From: Methylophaga sp.
GTDB lineage: Bacteria > Pseudomonadota > Gammaproteobacteria > Nitrosococcales > Methylophagaceae
Length of the DNA: 64,000 nucleotides
NCBI GenBank assembly: GCA_011053005.1
Contig: DRHW01000001.1
Location: 49,567 to 113,566, forward strand
Reading direction: 5' to 3'
The notes under the pieces were generated by a model. The model was not told the DNA's origin. It saw nothing but the letters and a program-made list of their open reading frames with translations, and did not search any database. A program made the translations under genes and the position numbers. Numbering within the stretch: position 1 is the first letter of the stretch; each line of letters begins with the position of its first letter. Below, piece after piece: positions 55,651 through 64,000 of the stretch.

Positions 55651-56931
55651 CTAGCCCTTTATTTGAGTACTTTTTAATCCATCATCAAGAATAATGCTGT
55701 TATAAATCTGTTTAATCTCTTCACCTTTCACTCTCCAATCGTGTCGCTTAAGTGCCTGCTCCCGAGCATTGATTGACAAAATGTTTCGTAGTTTTAGGTC
55801 TTCTGCAAGCAACTCCATTTCTTTTATATAATCTTGCTGAAACTGCTCCTTATCAGATAAATCAACTTTTATTCCAACAGTATCATCAATGAGTTCTGCC
55901 GGTCCTCCATAGTTAGGTACTATTGAGGGTAAACCTGATGACATCGCCTCTAGTAATACATTACCACCAGCTTCTCTGATAGTTGGAAACACAAATACAT
56001 CTGATTCCCTCATATATTGTGCAACTTCAGCCTGATTCTTCCATCCTAATATTTCTACACAAGGGTACAGGTTAAATTGTTCTATGAGTTTTTCAAGTGA
56101 CTCTCTTTCTGGCCCATCGCCTACAATCTTAAGCTTGTGATTTTCTCTCAAAAATTTACTCTCGGCAAAGGCCATTATCACTACATGGGCACATTTAAGG
56201 GGTACCAATCGACCTACAAATAGAAATTGACATGATTGGACAGCTGAACTTACTTCATAGATGTCGGCTGGACGGTATAGATCCGTATCCACACCCAATT
56301 CGTTAAACCTCACAATTTTATGTCGTTCTTTTTCGGGAATTTCTTTTTCCACATGTTTAAATGCAGCGAGTATTTTAACTGAATGCACAAAAGTACTTTT
56401 ATAATATGGTAAAAATTTATACAGCCCCCTTACATGAATAAGTATTTCTCTCTCTTTTTTTATTACTTCTTTGTATTGCTTTGGCCAAGCCAAGGCTCCA
56501 TTTAGTGGTCCGTAAATAAATGGAATATCTGACCATGATGCTATCGGGCTTGGTACCGTCGGGGAGACAGGCGATATCCGGTGAATAAGATCAAACTCAT
56601 TATTTTTCAACCTAGCTTTGAATTTCTTATAAACCTCATATTCAAAAACGATATTCGCAGGATATTTCAAGGCCATATTTGTCATCATGCCACCGACACC
56701 TAATCGCTGCAGTACGTTGCTAATTTTATGTAATGGAGAAGCAATATATTCGTTATCGATAAAAACTATTTCAGAAAAATCATTATATTGTTCAATATCT
56801 TGCTTATTTCGTATATGTGTGACGAGTACTACTTCAGTATGCTTTGCAATATATTTAGCTAATGAATAAGAAAAATCAGGTAAAGATGGCCAATTAGGAT
56901 TACAAACCTCAGCCAAAAGTAAAATTTTCAT
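55651..56931 (-). CDS. Glycosyltransferase family 4
   Basis: The 426-residue GT-B enzyme has an N-terminal domain starting MKILLLAEVCNPNWPSLPDFSYSLAKYI and a donor domain with FLFVGRLVPLKCAHVVI, VEILGWKNQAEVAQYMRESDVFVFPTIREAGGNVLLEAMSSGLPSIVPNYGG. The conserved EAGGNVLLEAM has the E-x7-E arrangement. It probably adds one sugar to the lipid-linked repeat. An IS3-type remnant lies just past its stop. The upstream gap of 250 bases to the beta-helix gene holds no gene. Confidence 0.88.
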   Translation of the reverse strand: MKILLLAEVCNPNWPSLPDFSYSLAKYIAKHTEVVLVTHIRNKQDIEQYNDFSEIVFIDNEYIASPLHKISNVLQRLGVGGMMTNMALKYPANIVFEYEVYKKFKARLKNNEFDLIHRISPVSPTVPSPIASWSDIPFIYGPLNGALAWPKQYKEVIKKEREILIHVRGLYKFLPYYKSTFVHSVKILAAFKHVEKEIPEKERHKIVRFNELGVDTDLYRPADIYEVSSAVQSCQFLFVGRLVPLKCAHVVIMAFAESKFLRENHKLKIVGDGPERESLEKLIEQFNLYPCVEILGWKNQAEVAQYMRESDVFVFPTIREAGGNVLLEAMSSGLPSIVPNYGGPAELIDDTVGIKVDLSDKEQFQQDYIKEMELLAEDLKLRNILSINAREQALKRHDWRVKGEEIKQIYNSIILDDGLKSTQIKG

Positions 56932-57184
56932 AAAATGTACAATTCCTATTTAAATATTACATATCAGAAACTAATAAGATAGACAAGCAAGCCTCAACCC
57001 TTTATGAAAAAAGCATGCTTTACACAAGTCACTGTTTTACTCAAAAGTTTCTGACTGTTAATTAATTATAATTCTCTTATATCTCCCTATAACTATTCAT
57101 TTTCACTTTCTCATGTGTAACCTTTTCGTTGAAGGGAAAGAGTACACTTCATCTCCGAGTCAAGGTTTAGCCTCCCTGTTCAAA
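56932..57184. other. Gap between beta-helix and GT4 genes
   Basis: 250 bases with no leftward gene. A rightward frame here (57113-57307) overlaps the beta-helix gene and has no support. Confidence 0.35.
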
Positions 57185-59032
57185 TCACTTTATAAAGGAA
57201 GACTTAACATTTTCATTAAACTTCGAAGCAGTATATGTAGAGTTCCAATTAACTCGAGATTGTTTTTTCACACCAGTAATGAAATCGTTTATGTAACTTT
57301 CATCTGAAAAAGGGAGCGTTTTACACGAAGCATCATTAGAAACGGAGTTATTTTCGAATAAAATGTCTGTTTGATTTTCGTTTGTACTCGTAAAGATCAT
57401 TCTTTCATTACTTCCCTTTAACCCATATAGAATATTATCTTGTACAGATATATTTCTACCTAGGCCTTTCACATAAACCCCCAAGACATTCTTCACATCA
57501 GAATTGTTATTACACAGCAAATAATTTCCTGAGATCACACCACCGTCCCAATCATCAGCCTCAATGTACCAAGCAAGCGTTCTTCGTGTAGGTTGACTTT
57601 TACCAATATTTAACAAAACATTATTTGTTATAGTCATATTCTTCCATCTATATCCGTTATTGTAGTCTGTATTACCTCCTGCTGAGATACCCACCTCGCC
57701 TTCAATAAATAAATTATTATCTACAATGATATTTTTTGAGATCACCTCATTTTTACTTTCTGAGTTATTCCCATATGTTGCTAATTTAATTCCAATACTG
57801 GATGAATGACTAAAGATGTTGTTTATAATAACTGTATCTAACATATCCGCAAGATAAGCGTTATGATTAAAATATGTGGCTTGTCCTTGAGCCGTAGTAT
57901 TAAGTGTTCCATAATTCTGTTGATACCAACCATTATGATCTAACAAATTTTCTTCAATCAAAATCGAACCATTATCAGCAAACATGCCCTGTGAGTGACC
58001 TGTCGTTGAATAAGAATTAAGAAACTGGTTTCTTCTGACTGTGATATGTTTATGTCTTGATTTTCCAGTAAGCACTACTCCGATTGAGTAGAACTTGAAT
58101 ACATTATCTTCTAAAAGTATCGATTCAACCTCTTTTGTATCACCAGTAACGCTCACAAATGCATTAGCAGCTCCAATAGAAGACCATCCTGCAAAACTTG
58201 TCGAATCGGGATCACGATAATTCGCATAAAACTCGACGCCTGTAATTGCAATAAAGCTGCGACTTTTCAGTAAATAAATGCTAGTCTCTAAACCAGAATT
58301 GATCAAAGGCCTTTGTATTGAATTACCGTAGGATGTAATAACTAGCGGTGCTTTAGTTGATCTACCTGATCGTAAATATATAGTTTTATCTAACTGCCAT
58401 TCATCGCCTTTTTTAAGTAAAACCCAGTCAGGATAACCATCTCGCTGAAGTTTTAATGCCTCACTAATTGTTTTAAAAGCAACTACGCTGGCTGGTGGAT
58501 AGCGCGGGTCAGGAATATCTTTTGAAAAATAAGCTTTGGCTTTGCTATCGTCACCATCGCTACTACTAACATATATCATTCTTGAATCAACAGAAGGCGT
58601 TATAATTGACCAGCCATTCTTATCTTGAGGAAACATTGCAAACTGGCTTTCCCACTTCGAATGTTTTATTTGTTGATCATCGCTAGTTTTTTCCGTAGTA
58701 GGTGGCTTAGGCGTTTTAATTTCTATTATTTCAGCATTATCATTAGCTGCAATGACTGTTCGTGATGGCACGTCTGAGTATGATGTCACATTACCGTTCT
58801 TTACCTTATAAACTGACGTAGTACTTGTGCCTGTTCTAAAGCCGGCTGTCCCACCATTACTATTATTCCGTGCGCTATCAACCGCACCAAATCTTTGTTG
58901 GCTTCCTGCAGCAGAAGGATTATTAGCTAATTGATCGTTTATCTGTTCTATAGGATTCTTATTGTAATCTAAGGCAAGAACACCTACGACTAACATTACG
59001 CCGGCTATTGCTACTAGTTTTAGTTTTTTCAT
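57185..59032 (-). CDS. Secreted right-handed beta-helix protein
   Basis: From the ATG at 59032 (AAGGA seven bases before it) the protein has 615 residues. An N-terminal membrane or signal segment (KLKLVAIAGVMLVVGVLALDY) is followed by a low-complexity polar region (about 25-130), then a parallel beta-helix (about 150-600) with repeated ITxNxF/ISxNxL-type turns (e.g. ITVRRNQFLNS, TITNNVLLNIG, DILFENNSV). Such folds occur in polysaccharide lyases, hydrolases and epimerases. In this locus it may trim or modify the EPS. No PEP-CTERM signal is present at the C-terminus (ENVKSSFIK). Catalytic residues cannot be assigned by eye. Confidence 0.78.
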   Translation of the reverse strand: MKKLKLVAIAGVMLVVGVLALDYNKNPIEQINDQLANNPSAAGSQQRFGAVDSARNNSNGGTAGFRTGTSTTSVYKVKNGNVTSYSDVPSRTVIAANDNAEIIEIKTPKPPTTEKTSDDQQIKHSKWESQFAMFPQDKNGWSIITPSVDSRMIYVSSSDGDDSKAKAYFSKDIPDPRYPPASVVAFKTISEALKLQRDGYPDWVLLKKGDEWQLDKTIYLRSGRSTKAPLVITSYGNSIQRPLINSGLETSIYLLKSRSFIAITGVEFYANYRDPDSTSFAGWSSIGAANAFVSVTGDTKEVESILLEDNVFKFYSIGVVLTGKSRHKHITVRRNQFLNSYSTTGHSQGMFADNGSILIEENLLDHNGWYQQNYGTLNTTAQGQATYFNHNAYLADMLDTVIINNIFSHSSSIGIKLATYGNNSESKNEVISKNIIVDNNLFIEGEVGISAGGNTDYNNGYRWKNMTITNNVLLNIGKSQPTRRTLAWYIEADDWDGGVISGNYLLCNNNSDVKNVLGVYVKGLGRNISVQDNILYGLKGSNERMIFTSTNENQTDILFENNSVSNDASCKTLPFSDESYINDFITGVKKQSRVNWNSTYTASKFNENVKSSFIK

Positions 59033-59085
59033 CTTTGAGTCCTTATGTCTGTCAATGAACAATATTCTTATAGATTGATTTCATT

Positions 59086-59976
59086 TTAAGGTAATAAGAT
59101 ATTAAATTTTTCTACCAACATTGTTTTGACCCTAATCACATCAGGGTTTTCTTTCTCTGTTGGTTTGATGATGCGAGATGCTTTTTTCTCTTTCATCATT
59201 TCAATAACAGTATCCGCATCTACACTTCGTTTATCATCTGCAAAGGCATAAACCAATGCAAAATCGCATAAGTTATTAATTCGCCTCGGTACACCTTCAC
59301 TATAACAGTAAATAATCGCGCAGGCTTCATTACTAAAAATATGTCGTTCAGCACCGGCCATTTTCAATCGGTATTCAATATATTTTTGTGTTTCAGGATA
59401 ATTGAGCGCTTTTAAGTGGTATTCAACGCCGATTCGTTGGGCGAACTGTTCTAATTCTGGTTGGTTCAATTTATCAATCAGCTCTGGCTGCCCAGTGAGT
59501 ATTAGTTGAAGAAAAATATCTGAATCAATATTCACATTAGAGAGTAATCTCAATTCTTCGAGTGATGTGACACTGAGATTTTGTGCCTCATCAACAATCA
59601 ATATTACCCGTTTGCCAGCAACATGTTGAGATACGACAAAGTCGATATAATCACGGTATCTGCCTGCGTTGTCGGTTGCCTTGCTTTCTATTTCCAGTGA
59701 ATCTAAAACCCATATCATCAACTCGCCAAATGACTCATGGGTATTATTAATCAAACCAATCGTGACATCATCACCCATTTTATTAAGCAAGGTACGGATA
59801 AGTGTTGTTTTTCCGGCTCCAATTTCGCCCGTTACTACTGTAAAACCAGCATGACTCATGATGCCATATTCAAGCATCGTCAATGCTTTTTTATGATTGG
59901 GACTTAGATAAAGATAATTTGGATCAGGTACCAGATTGAAAGGCTTGTGCTGTAATCTAAAATGTTCTTTATACAT
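59086..59976 (-). CDS. ExeA-like ATPase of the exosortase/EPS system
   Basis: The 296-residue AAA-type ATPase starts MYKEHFRLQHKPFNLVPDPNYLYLSPNHKKAL, with Walker A at about 50-58 (GEIGAGKTT), Walker B (VILIVDEAQNL) and the sensor-like EGVPRRINNLCDFAL. This matches the XrtA/PEP-CTERM-associated ATPase family, related to ExeA of type II secretion. It is cytoplasmic and probably supports assembly or regulation of EPS export. It starts five bases after the kinase gene. Confidence 0.88.
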   Translation of the reverse strand: MYKEHFRLQHKPFNLVPDPNYLYLSPNHKKALTMLEYGIMSHAGFTVVTGEIGAGKTTLIRTLLNKMGDDVTIGLINNTHESFGELMIWVLDSLEIESKATDNAGRYRDYIDFVVSQHVAGKRVILIVDEAQNLSVTSLEELRLLSNVNIDSDIFLQLILTGQPELIDKLNQPELEQFAQRIGVEYHLKALNYPETQKYIEYRLKMAGAERHIFSNEACAIIYCYSEGVPRRINNLCDFALVYAFADDKRSVDADTVIEMMKEKKASRIIKPTEKENPDVIRVKTMLVEKFNILLP

Positions 59977-59981
59977 AAGAC

Positions 59982-60812
59982 TTAATAATTCTGATGTTTA
60001 GGTGGGTTTTCAGATTTATTCACTACGGTGCCGATTAGGTTGTGATTTTCCAATAATTGCATTGATTTTGTGATCTCTGCTTCTTTGTTTTTGCCATCTT
60101 CTAACACCAATAAAGTGCAGTCAAAATAGTTTGATGCAAGAAGCACATCATCAGTTTGCATTATTGGTGGCACATCAAAAATAATCATACGAGAATCATA
60201 TTGTGCTTTGAGATCTTCAACTAAACGCGCCATTTTTGGACTTGAAAGTAATTCTGCAGAATTTTCTGCACGTCCCACACCAGGAAGAATAACCATACCT
60301 TTTACGCCAGGATTTATCAGTACATCGCTCAGTTCTAAATCTTCTTCTAAATAGTTTCGTAATCCCTTTTTGATATCAAGACTAAAATATTCTTTAATAC
60401 TCGGGTTACGCATATCCATATCAACTAACAATACAGTTTGATTCAGTTCCATCGCCATTGCGACTGCAAGGTTTGCTGATATTAAAGACTTTCCTTCACC
60501 CGCCGTCGGTGATGTGATTGCTAATGTTTGCCAATCATTAGTACGCATTTTTTGTAAAATTTGCGTACGTAACATTCTAAATACAGCAGATTGAGGATTT
60601 GTGTAAGTGCCTGCAATCACTCGCTTTTCTTCTAGCTGTTGTTGCGATGTCTCAACCACTCGTGTTTGTGTATAAGCAATGCTTGGAATAGCGGGGGCTA
60701 ATGGATCATTATGTTTGATCTTTGGTTCAGTAGACTTTGACTTCATGTCGGAAGACGCGACATTGTCCTGACTCGCTTTTGCTTTATCTAATGCTTTTTG
60801 TATTCTATCCAT
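59982..60812 (-). CDS. CpsD/CapB-type tyrosine autokinase of the exosortase/EPS system
   Basis: The 276-residue protein has Walker A at about 101-109 (SPTAGEGKS), Walker A' (LLVDMDMR, about 128-135) and Walker B (MIIFDVPP), as in BY-kinases. Families associated with XrtA are separate from the Wzz-like activator. The C-terminus (ENPPKHQNY) has one tyrosine instead of the usual tyrosine cluster. It would phosphorylate itself and control chain length with the Wzz protein encoded upstream, 25 bases away. Confidence 0.88.
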   Translation of the reverse strand: MDRIQKALDKAKASQDNVASSDMKSKSTEPKIKHNDPLAPAIPSIAYTQTRVVETSQQQLEEKRVIAGTYTNPQSAVFRMLRTQILQKMRTNDWQTLAITSPTAGEGKSLISANLAVAMAMELNQTVLLVDMDMRNPSIKEYFSLDIKKGLRNYLEEDLELSDVLINPGVKGMVILPGVGRAENSAELLSSPKMARLVEDLKAQYDSRMIIFDVPPIMQTDDVLLASNYFDCTLLVLEDGKNKEAEITKSMQLLENHNLIGTVVNKSENPPKHQNY

Positions 60813-60837
60813 CTTACTTAGTCCTGATTGGCTAGCA

Positions 60838-62613
60838 TTACAGCAAGCTTATTTTATTTAAAACTTTGAACCATAATACTTCTAGATTCATCACCCAAAA
60901 GTGAAAGGCTACAACCATTAATGCCAATAAGATTAATGCTATAAATATGATTCGATTACGTAAACGTCGGCGTTTAATAAGATCTTTCTGCGTTGTAATG
61001 ATAGGAACGACAACAAGCGGGGCACGACCAATAATACGTGAGATTTCTTTATAACCTCGGGCACCACCAAATAATATTTCAACCAAAAAGGCCAGACCAA
61101 CGCCAGCAGCAATTGATGCACCAACACCCATGATCAATATTTTTTCTCGATTCGGTTTTTCTGCCTTTGTCGGGACCAAAGGTGGCTCGATAAGAGAGAA
61201 ACTCTCACCCTTATTTTCTGATTCTAGGTTTTGACCTAACTCAGCTTCTAATTGCTTAGCTCTTAACTCTTTATATTTAGCTAGGTTATTTTCATGATCA
61301 CGCGTCAAATCATCATAAGCTCGTTTAACCTGATGGGTTTTATAAATACGGTTTTCAAATGATGTTAATTTATCTTTAACGTCTTTTTGACGATCCCGTA
61401 AGCGAACAATCTCACGTTCAGAGGAATCAATCTTAGATTTTATTTGCAGATAAATTGGATTGATTTGTCCTTTATCGTCAGATTTCACTACCGATGATGT
61501 AGATGATTTAGCTTGACCTTCTGCCTCGCTCAACTGCTCATTTAGCATTTTCACACGTACCATCAATGATTTCACATCAGGATGTTCATCGGAATATTTT
61601 TGTTTTGCTTGTTGCAACTCATCTTCTGCTTGTTGCAATTCTGTGGTTAACCTTGCTACTTCAGAGGGCTCAATCCCCAATTCTGTTTGCAAACTTTCTA
61701 TCTGACGTTTCAATTGAATAACATCAGGATGCTGAGGGGAGTATTTTGCTGACAAGCTATTATATTCTGATTGAGCTTGAGCTAATTGTTGTTCTGATGT
61801 TGTTGCCTTTTGTCCATTTACTACAGATGTATTTTTTTCAAGATATGGCGGAAGATTGCCCAGTTCAAGGCTCATGGTCATGATTTGATCTTGTAACACC
61901 ATGCTTTGATTTTGATTATCTGCCAATTCTTTTTGCAGACTAGTTACCATCGATAAATTATATTCGAGTAGTTCAGGCAGGCTATCAGAATACTCATCTT
62001 TGAAGTCAGCAATCTGTTTTTCTAATGCTTGAACTTTTCGTTGGAACTTGTCGCCCTCTTCTTGTAAGAAATCTTTAGTTTCTGATGCACGATCTGTACG
62101 CGTTCTAACGTTCTCATTTAAGAATTCGGTTACCAAATCATTTGCCACTACCTGAGCAAGTTGTGGCGACTTATCCATGAAAGACACTCTAAATGCGATC
62201 GTTGCGCGCTTACCGCGGCCACTTTGTGGATCTGTCACATTTGCTTCGACCATTTCAACACCAATACTATCTCGAAATAATGCTACGATTTCTGAGGCAG
62301 GTGACTTTTGACGTAAATCTGGATAAAGATTATATTTATTAACCATCGCCATCACTTTTGAAGTCGTCATGATCCGTTGTTTAATGACTTCTATTCGTTG
62401 GTCAGCATAACTAGTCACGGTCGACTTAATTAAGTCTGCCGGAATCTCTTGTGATTCAATCAGAATCAGACCTTCAGATTTGTATGTTGCAGGCAGTAAA
62501 TACGCTACCACTGCACTGGCAATAATTAATATTATTGCTGGAATGATGACTAGATATTTACGGCGGACGATTATATTTAAATAATCATCTAGTCCTTTTA
62601 CTTCTTCTTCCAT
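60838..62613 (-). CDS. Wzz-type chain length determinant of the exosortase/EPS system
   Basis: The 591-residue inner-membrane protein has an N-terminal helix (about 20-40), a periplasmic Wzz domain (SEGLILIESQEIPADLIKSTV), long coiled coils (about 180-470, with QKELADNQNQS and repeated QxAxxEL patterns), the PxxP-like PPLVPTKAEKPNR before the second helix and two C-terminal membrane segments. It sets EPS chain length together with the CpsD-type kinase encoded next. The extra C-terminal helix after GRAPLVVVP is characteristic of the XrtA-associated subgroup. Confidence 0.9.
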   Translation of the reverse strand: MEEEVKGLDDYLNIIVRRKYLVIIPAIILIIASAVVAYLLPATYKSEGLILIESQEIPADLIKSTVTSYADQRIEVIKQRIMTTSKVMAMVNKYNLYPDLRQKSPASEIVALFRDSIGVEMVEANVTDPQSGRGKRATIAFRVSFMDKSPQLAQVVANDLVTEFLNENVRTRTDRASETKDFLQEEGDKFQRKVQALEKQIADFKDEYSDSLPELLEYNLSMVTSLQKELADNQNQSMVLQDQIMTMSLELGNLPPYLEKNTSVVNGQKATTSEQQLAQAQSEYNSLSAKYSPQHPDVIQLKRQIESLQTELGIEPSEVARLTTELQQAEDELQQAKQKYSDEHPDVKSLMVRVKMLNEQLSEAEGQAKSSTSSVVKSDDKGQINPIYLQIKSKIDSSEREIVRLRDRQKDVKDKLTSFENRIYKTHQVKRAYDDLTRDHENNLAKYKELRAKQLEAELGQNLESENKGESFSLIEPPLVPTKAEKPNREKILIMGVGASIAAGVGLAFLVEILFGGARGYKEISRIIGRAPLVVVPIITTQKDLIKRRRLRNRIIFIALILLALMVVAFHFWVMNLEVLWFKVLNKISLL

Positions 62614-62628
62614 TGTATTCTCTGTAGA

Positions 62629-63789
62629 TTATCGAGAGGCTCTAAGGCCGTCCCAGTCATATAATAAAGTCACAAACACGGCATTGCTTGTTGCATCAGT
62701 TGATGGATTAGAACGTTTTTGTTGTCTATAATTATAGCCCAGACTCAAACCCAAGTTACGTTCAAACTGCCATTTAATTGACGGTGAAAAGTTAAGATAC
62801 TTCCGTTCATTCGTGCCGTCTTGTAATGCTGAACTTGTTTGCTGATAACTTGTATTTAAACTTGCACTAATTGTTTCAGTTAATTTTCTTGAATAAGAAA
62901 CACTAATCCTATCCTGCTCATTAACTTCGCCTGTACTTGACGGTGTTAGTCCACGAAATAAGGTGATTGAAAAATTATCCAACTCCCCCATGCGGTTCGC
63001 AGTGACATTATAAGATGTGCCCGAGCTTGTGCTCTCGTCTTTAAGCTCCGAAGTGGTCTGTTCACCATTCAATTTACTCATTCCAAGTTGGCCACTTAGC
63101 GACCATAGCTCAGTCACTTGGTAATTTAGTGTAGCACCAAGATTATAAATATCATTGTCTGATGATAAGGCAGTACCCTCAGATTGATAATTCGTCGCTG
63201 AAAAATTAAAACCGGATGATAATCTTTCGCTAAATTGATGTTGCCAGCCAGTTGATAATGAGACTGATTCATTATCACTAAAATCATCGGTTGAATAGGT
63301 TTTCTCGGTATAACCACCGCTGATCGACAGCGAATCTCTCTCTGTTAATTTATAACTGTATGACGGTGAAATAGAACGTGTTGTAATTGTCGATTCTGTT
63401 CTAAAATCACCCGTATCTAATTCGGCATCATTACGGGTACTGTCTTGAACATAACCAGCACTAAGTCCCCATGTAGAGCGCTCATTTTGATGGCTAGTGT
63501 TGAAGTTAATAAACGGATTTTCTCTATCTAGATAAGACAGAGATAAATAACGGTCAATCGCATACCCCAAATTCACTGAATACTCAACATTTTCCAACGC
63601 ATATTTTCCTACTAGCGTAGGTTTAATCTGAAACTGATAACTGTCTTGTTTGTTGGTATCACTCAAAAATACATTGTCATCGTATTTTGATGTTGGATTG
63701 AGCGTCGATGTCAATGACCACTCTGCTGCTTGTGCAATGTGCAAGGTTAGACATTGCAATGCAATTGTCAAAAATATTTTTTTCATCAT
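62629..63789 (-). CDS. Outer-membrane beta-barrel protein associated with exosortase/EPS loci
   Basis: The 386-residue protein has a signal peptide (KKIFLTIALQCLTLHIAQAA) and a repeated strand pattern with aromatic-ended strands (VEYSVNLGYAIDRY, LSLGYNYRQQ, VFVTLLYDW) and many Ser/Thr/Asn-rich turns, typical of a large outer-membrane barrel. It resembles PEP-CTERM-system-associated outer-membrane proteins. It may help pass the polymer through the outer membrane together with the Wza-type protein encoded just upstream, or act structurally. Start may be the second Met. Confidence 0.75.
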   Translation of the reverse strand: MMKKIFLTIALQCLTLHIAQAAEWSLTSTLNPTSKYDDNVFLSDTNKQDSYQFQIKPTLVGKYALENVEYSVNLGYAIDRYLSLSYLDRENPFINFNTSHQNERSTWGLSAGYVQDSTRNDAELDTGDFRTESTITTRSISPSYSYKLTERDSLSISGGYTEKTYSTDDFSDNESVSLSTGWQHQFSERLSSGFNFSATNYQSEGTALSSDNDIYNLGATLNYQVTELWSLSGQLGMSKLNGEQTTSELKDESTSSGTSYNVTANRMGELDNFSITLFRGLTPSSTGEVNEQDRISVSYSRKLTETISASLNTSYQQTSSALQDGTNERKYLNFSPSIKWQFERNLGLSLGYNYRQQKRSNPSTDATSNAVFVTLLYDWDGLRASR

Positions 63790-63807
63790 AAGTAAAGTGA
63801 TTAAAGG

Positions 63808-64000
63808 CTATGGAATAACGATCACATCACCACTTTTTAACGTCACGTTACTTGTAAGATCTTTACCTTTTTTAATAGCAGAATAATGAACAGGTATCAC
63901 TTGTTCTTTACCATCATTTTGTCTGAGGACAATAATATTGTCTTCTTCAGCATAAGGCGATAAACCACCAGATAAACTCAATGCCTGCATTACATTAAGC
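63808..64000 (-). CDS. C-terminal part of a Wza-type polysaccharide export protein (cut by window edge)
   Basis: An open frame enters from the right edge and ends at 63808. Its 63 or so residues read LNVMQALSLSGGLSPYAEEDNIIVLRQ..., then SNVTLKSGDVIVIP. The GGL..AxxxxI.V.R pattern and the GDVIxVP ending are typical of the second SLBB domain and C-terminus of Wza/XrtA-type export proteins. The full protein would form the outer-membrane export channel. It heads the leftward operon. Confidence 0.8.
   Translation of the reverse strand, partial: LNVMQALSLSGGLSPYAEEDNIIVLRQNDGKEQVIPVHYSAIKKGKDLTSNVTLKSGDVIVIP

Noticed and set aside
57113..57307. Rightward frame of 64 codons overlapping the beta-helix gene end
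   Set aside because: No Shine-Dalgarno sequence, no recognisable motif, and it overlaps a better supported gene.
57185..59032. Possible PEP-CTERM substrate of the local exosortase
   Set aside because: The C-terminus has no PEP-like motif, no transmembrane helix and no basic tail.

Overview
The window looks like chromosomal DNA of an AT-rich, probably aquatic, Gram-negative gammaproteobacterium. The evidence is a LexA/UvrC/PgsA/Mfd/RNase R core of gammaproteobacterial type, the uvrC-pgsA-tRNA(Gly)-tRNA(Cys) order also known from enteric bacteria, a CydP-CydA-CydB-CydX-YbgE oxidase operon, a DUF3579 protein, chemotaxis genes and an exosortase (PEP-CTERM type) exopolysaccharide locus. A Methylophaga/Thiotrichales-like lineage would fit, but the genus cannot be fixed from the sequence alone.

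Layout. 1-1.6 kb: a truncated GAF (presumably GAF-GGDEF) gene and cheV. 2-4.6 kb: a degenerate tRNA-Leu, rnr and tRNA-His. 5-6.2 kb: a BON-domain periplasmic protein and lexA. 6.4-11 kb: glutathione S-transferase, a CPA1 Na+/H+ antiporter, tRNA-Val and a chemoreceptor. 11.1-15 kb: a TetR regulator with twin palindromic operators facing a DUF1348 gene, then a BaeSR-like two-component system followed by a Spy-like periplasmic protein. 15.1-19.4 kb: pdxH and the complete cytochrome bd operon cydP-A-B-X-ybgE, including two small genes. 19.4-22.7 kb: an ovothiol operon (ovoA with fused methyltransferase, then a PatB/MalY-type lyase). 23-29.8 kb: tRNA-Gly/Cys/Gly, pgsA, uvrC and mfd. 29.8-34.8 kb: DUF3579, YIP1, and an iron-uptake cluster (Fur-box-like site, small membrane protein, TonB receptor broken by a frameshift, PepSY reductase-like protein).

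35-64 kb: one long leftward exopolysaccharide region. In transcription order from the right edge it has a Wza-type exporter (cut by the window), an outer-membrane barrel, Wzz, a CpsD-type tyrosine kinase, an ExeA-like ATPase, a secreted beta-helix protein, glycosyltransferases, Wzy- and Wzx-like membrane proteins, left-handed-helix acyltransferases, more glycosyltransferases, a YdcF protein, a WecG/TagA glycosyltransferase carrying a STAS-like tail, an exosortase fused to EpsI and a PrsT-like TPR lipoprotein. Precursor genes ugd, cysC, a DHH phosphoesterase and galE follow. Together these genes would make sugar nucleotides, assemble and modify a repeat unit, flip, polymerise and export it, and process exosortase substrate proteins. 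No obvious PEP-CTERM substrate and no initiating polyprenyl-phosphate sugar transferase of the usual large type lies in the window; the WecG-type enzyme is the only initiation-like transferase visible.

The glycosyltransferase section (about 50-57 kb) carries decayed genes (an acyltransferase and an IS3-type transposase remnant), which points to past exchange in this locus. The most unusual items are the WecG-STAS fusion, the exosortase-EpsI fusion, the cysC-DHH pair in an EPS locus, the frameshifted siderophore receptor, and the degenerate tRNA-Leu.
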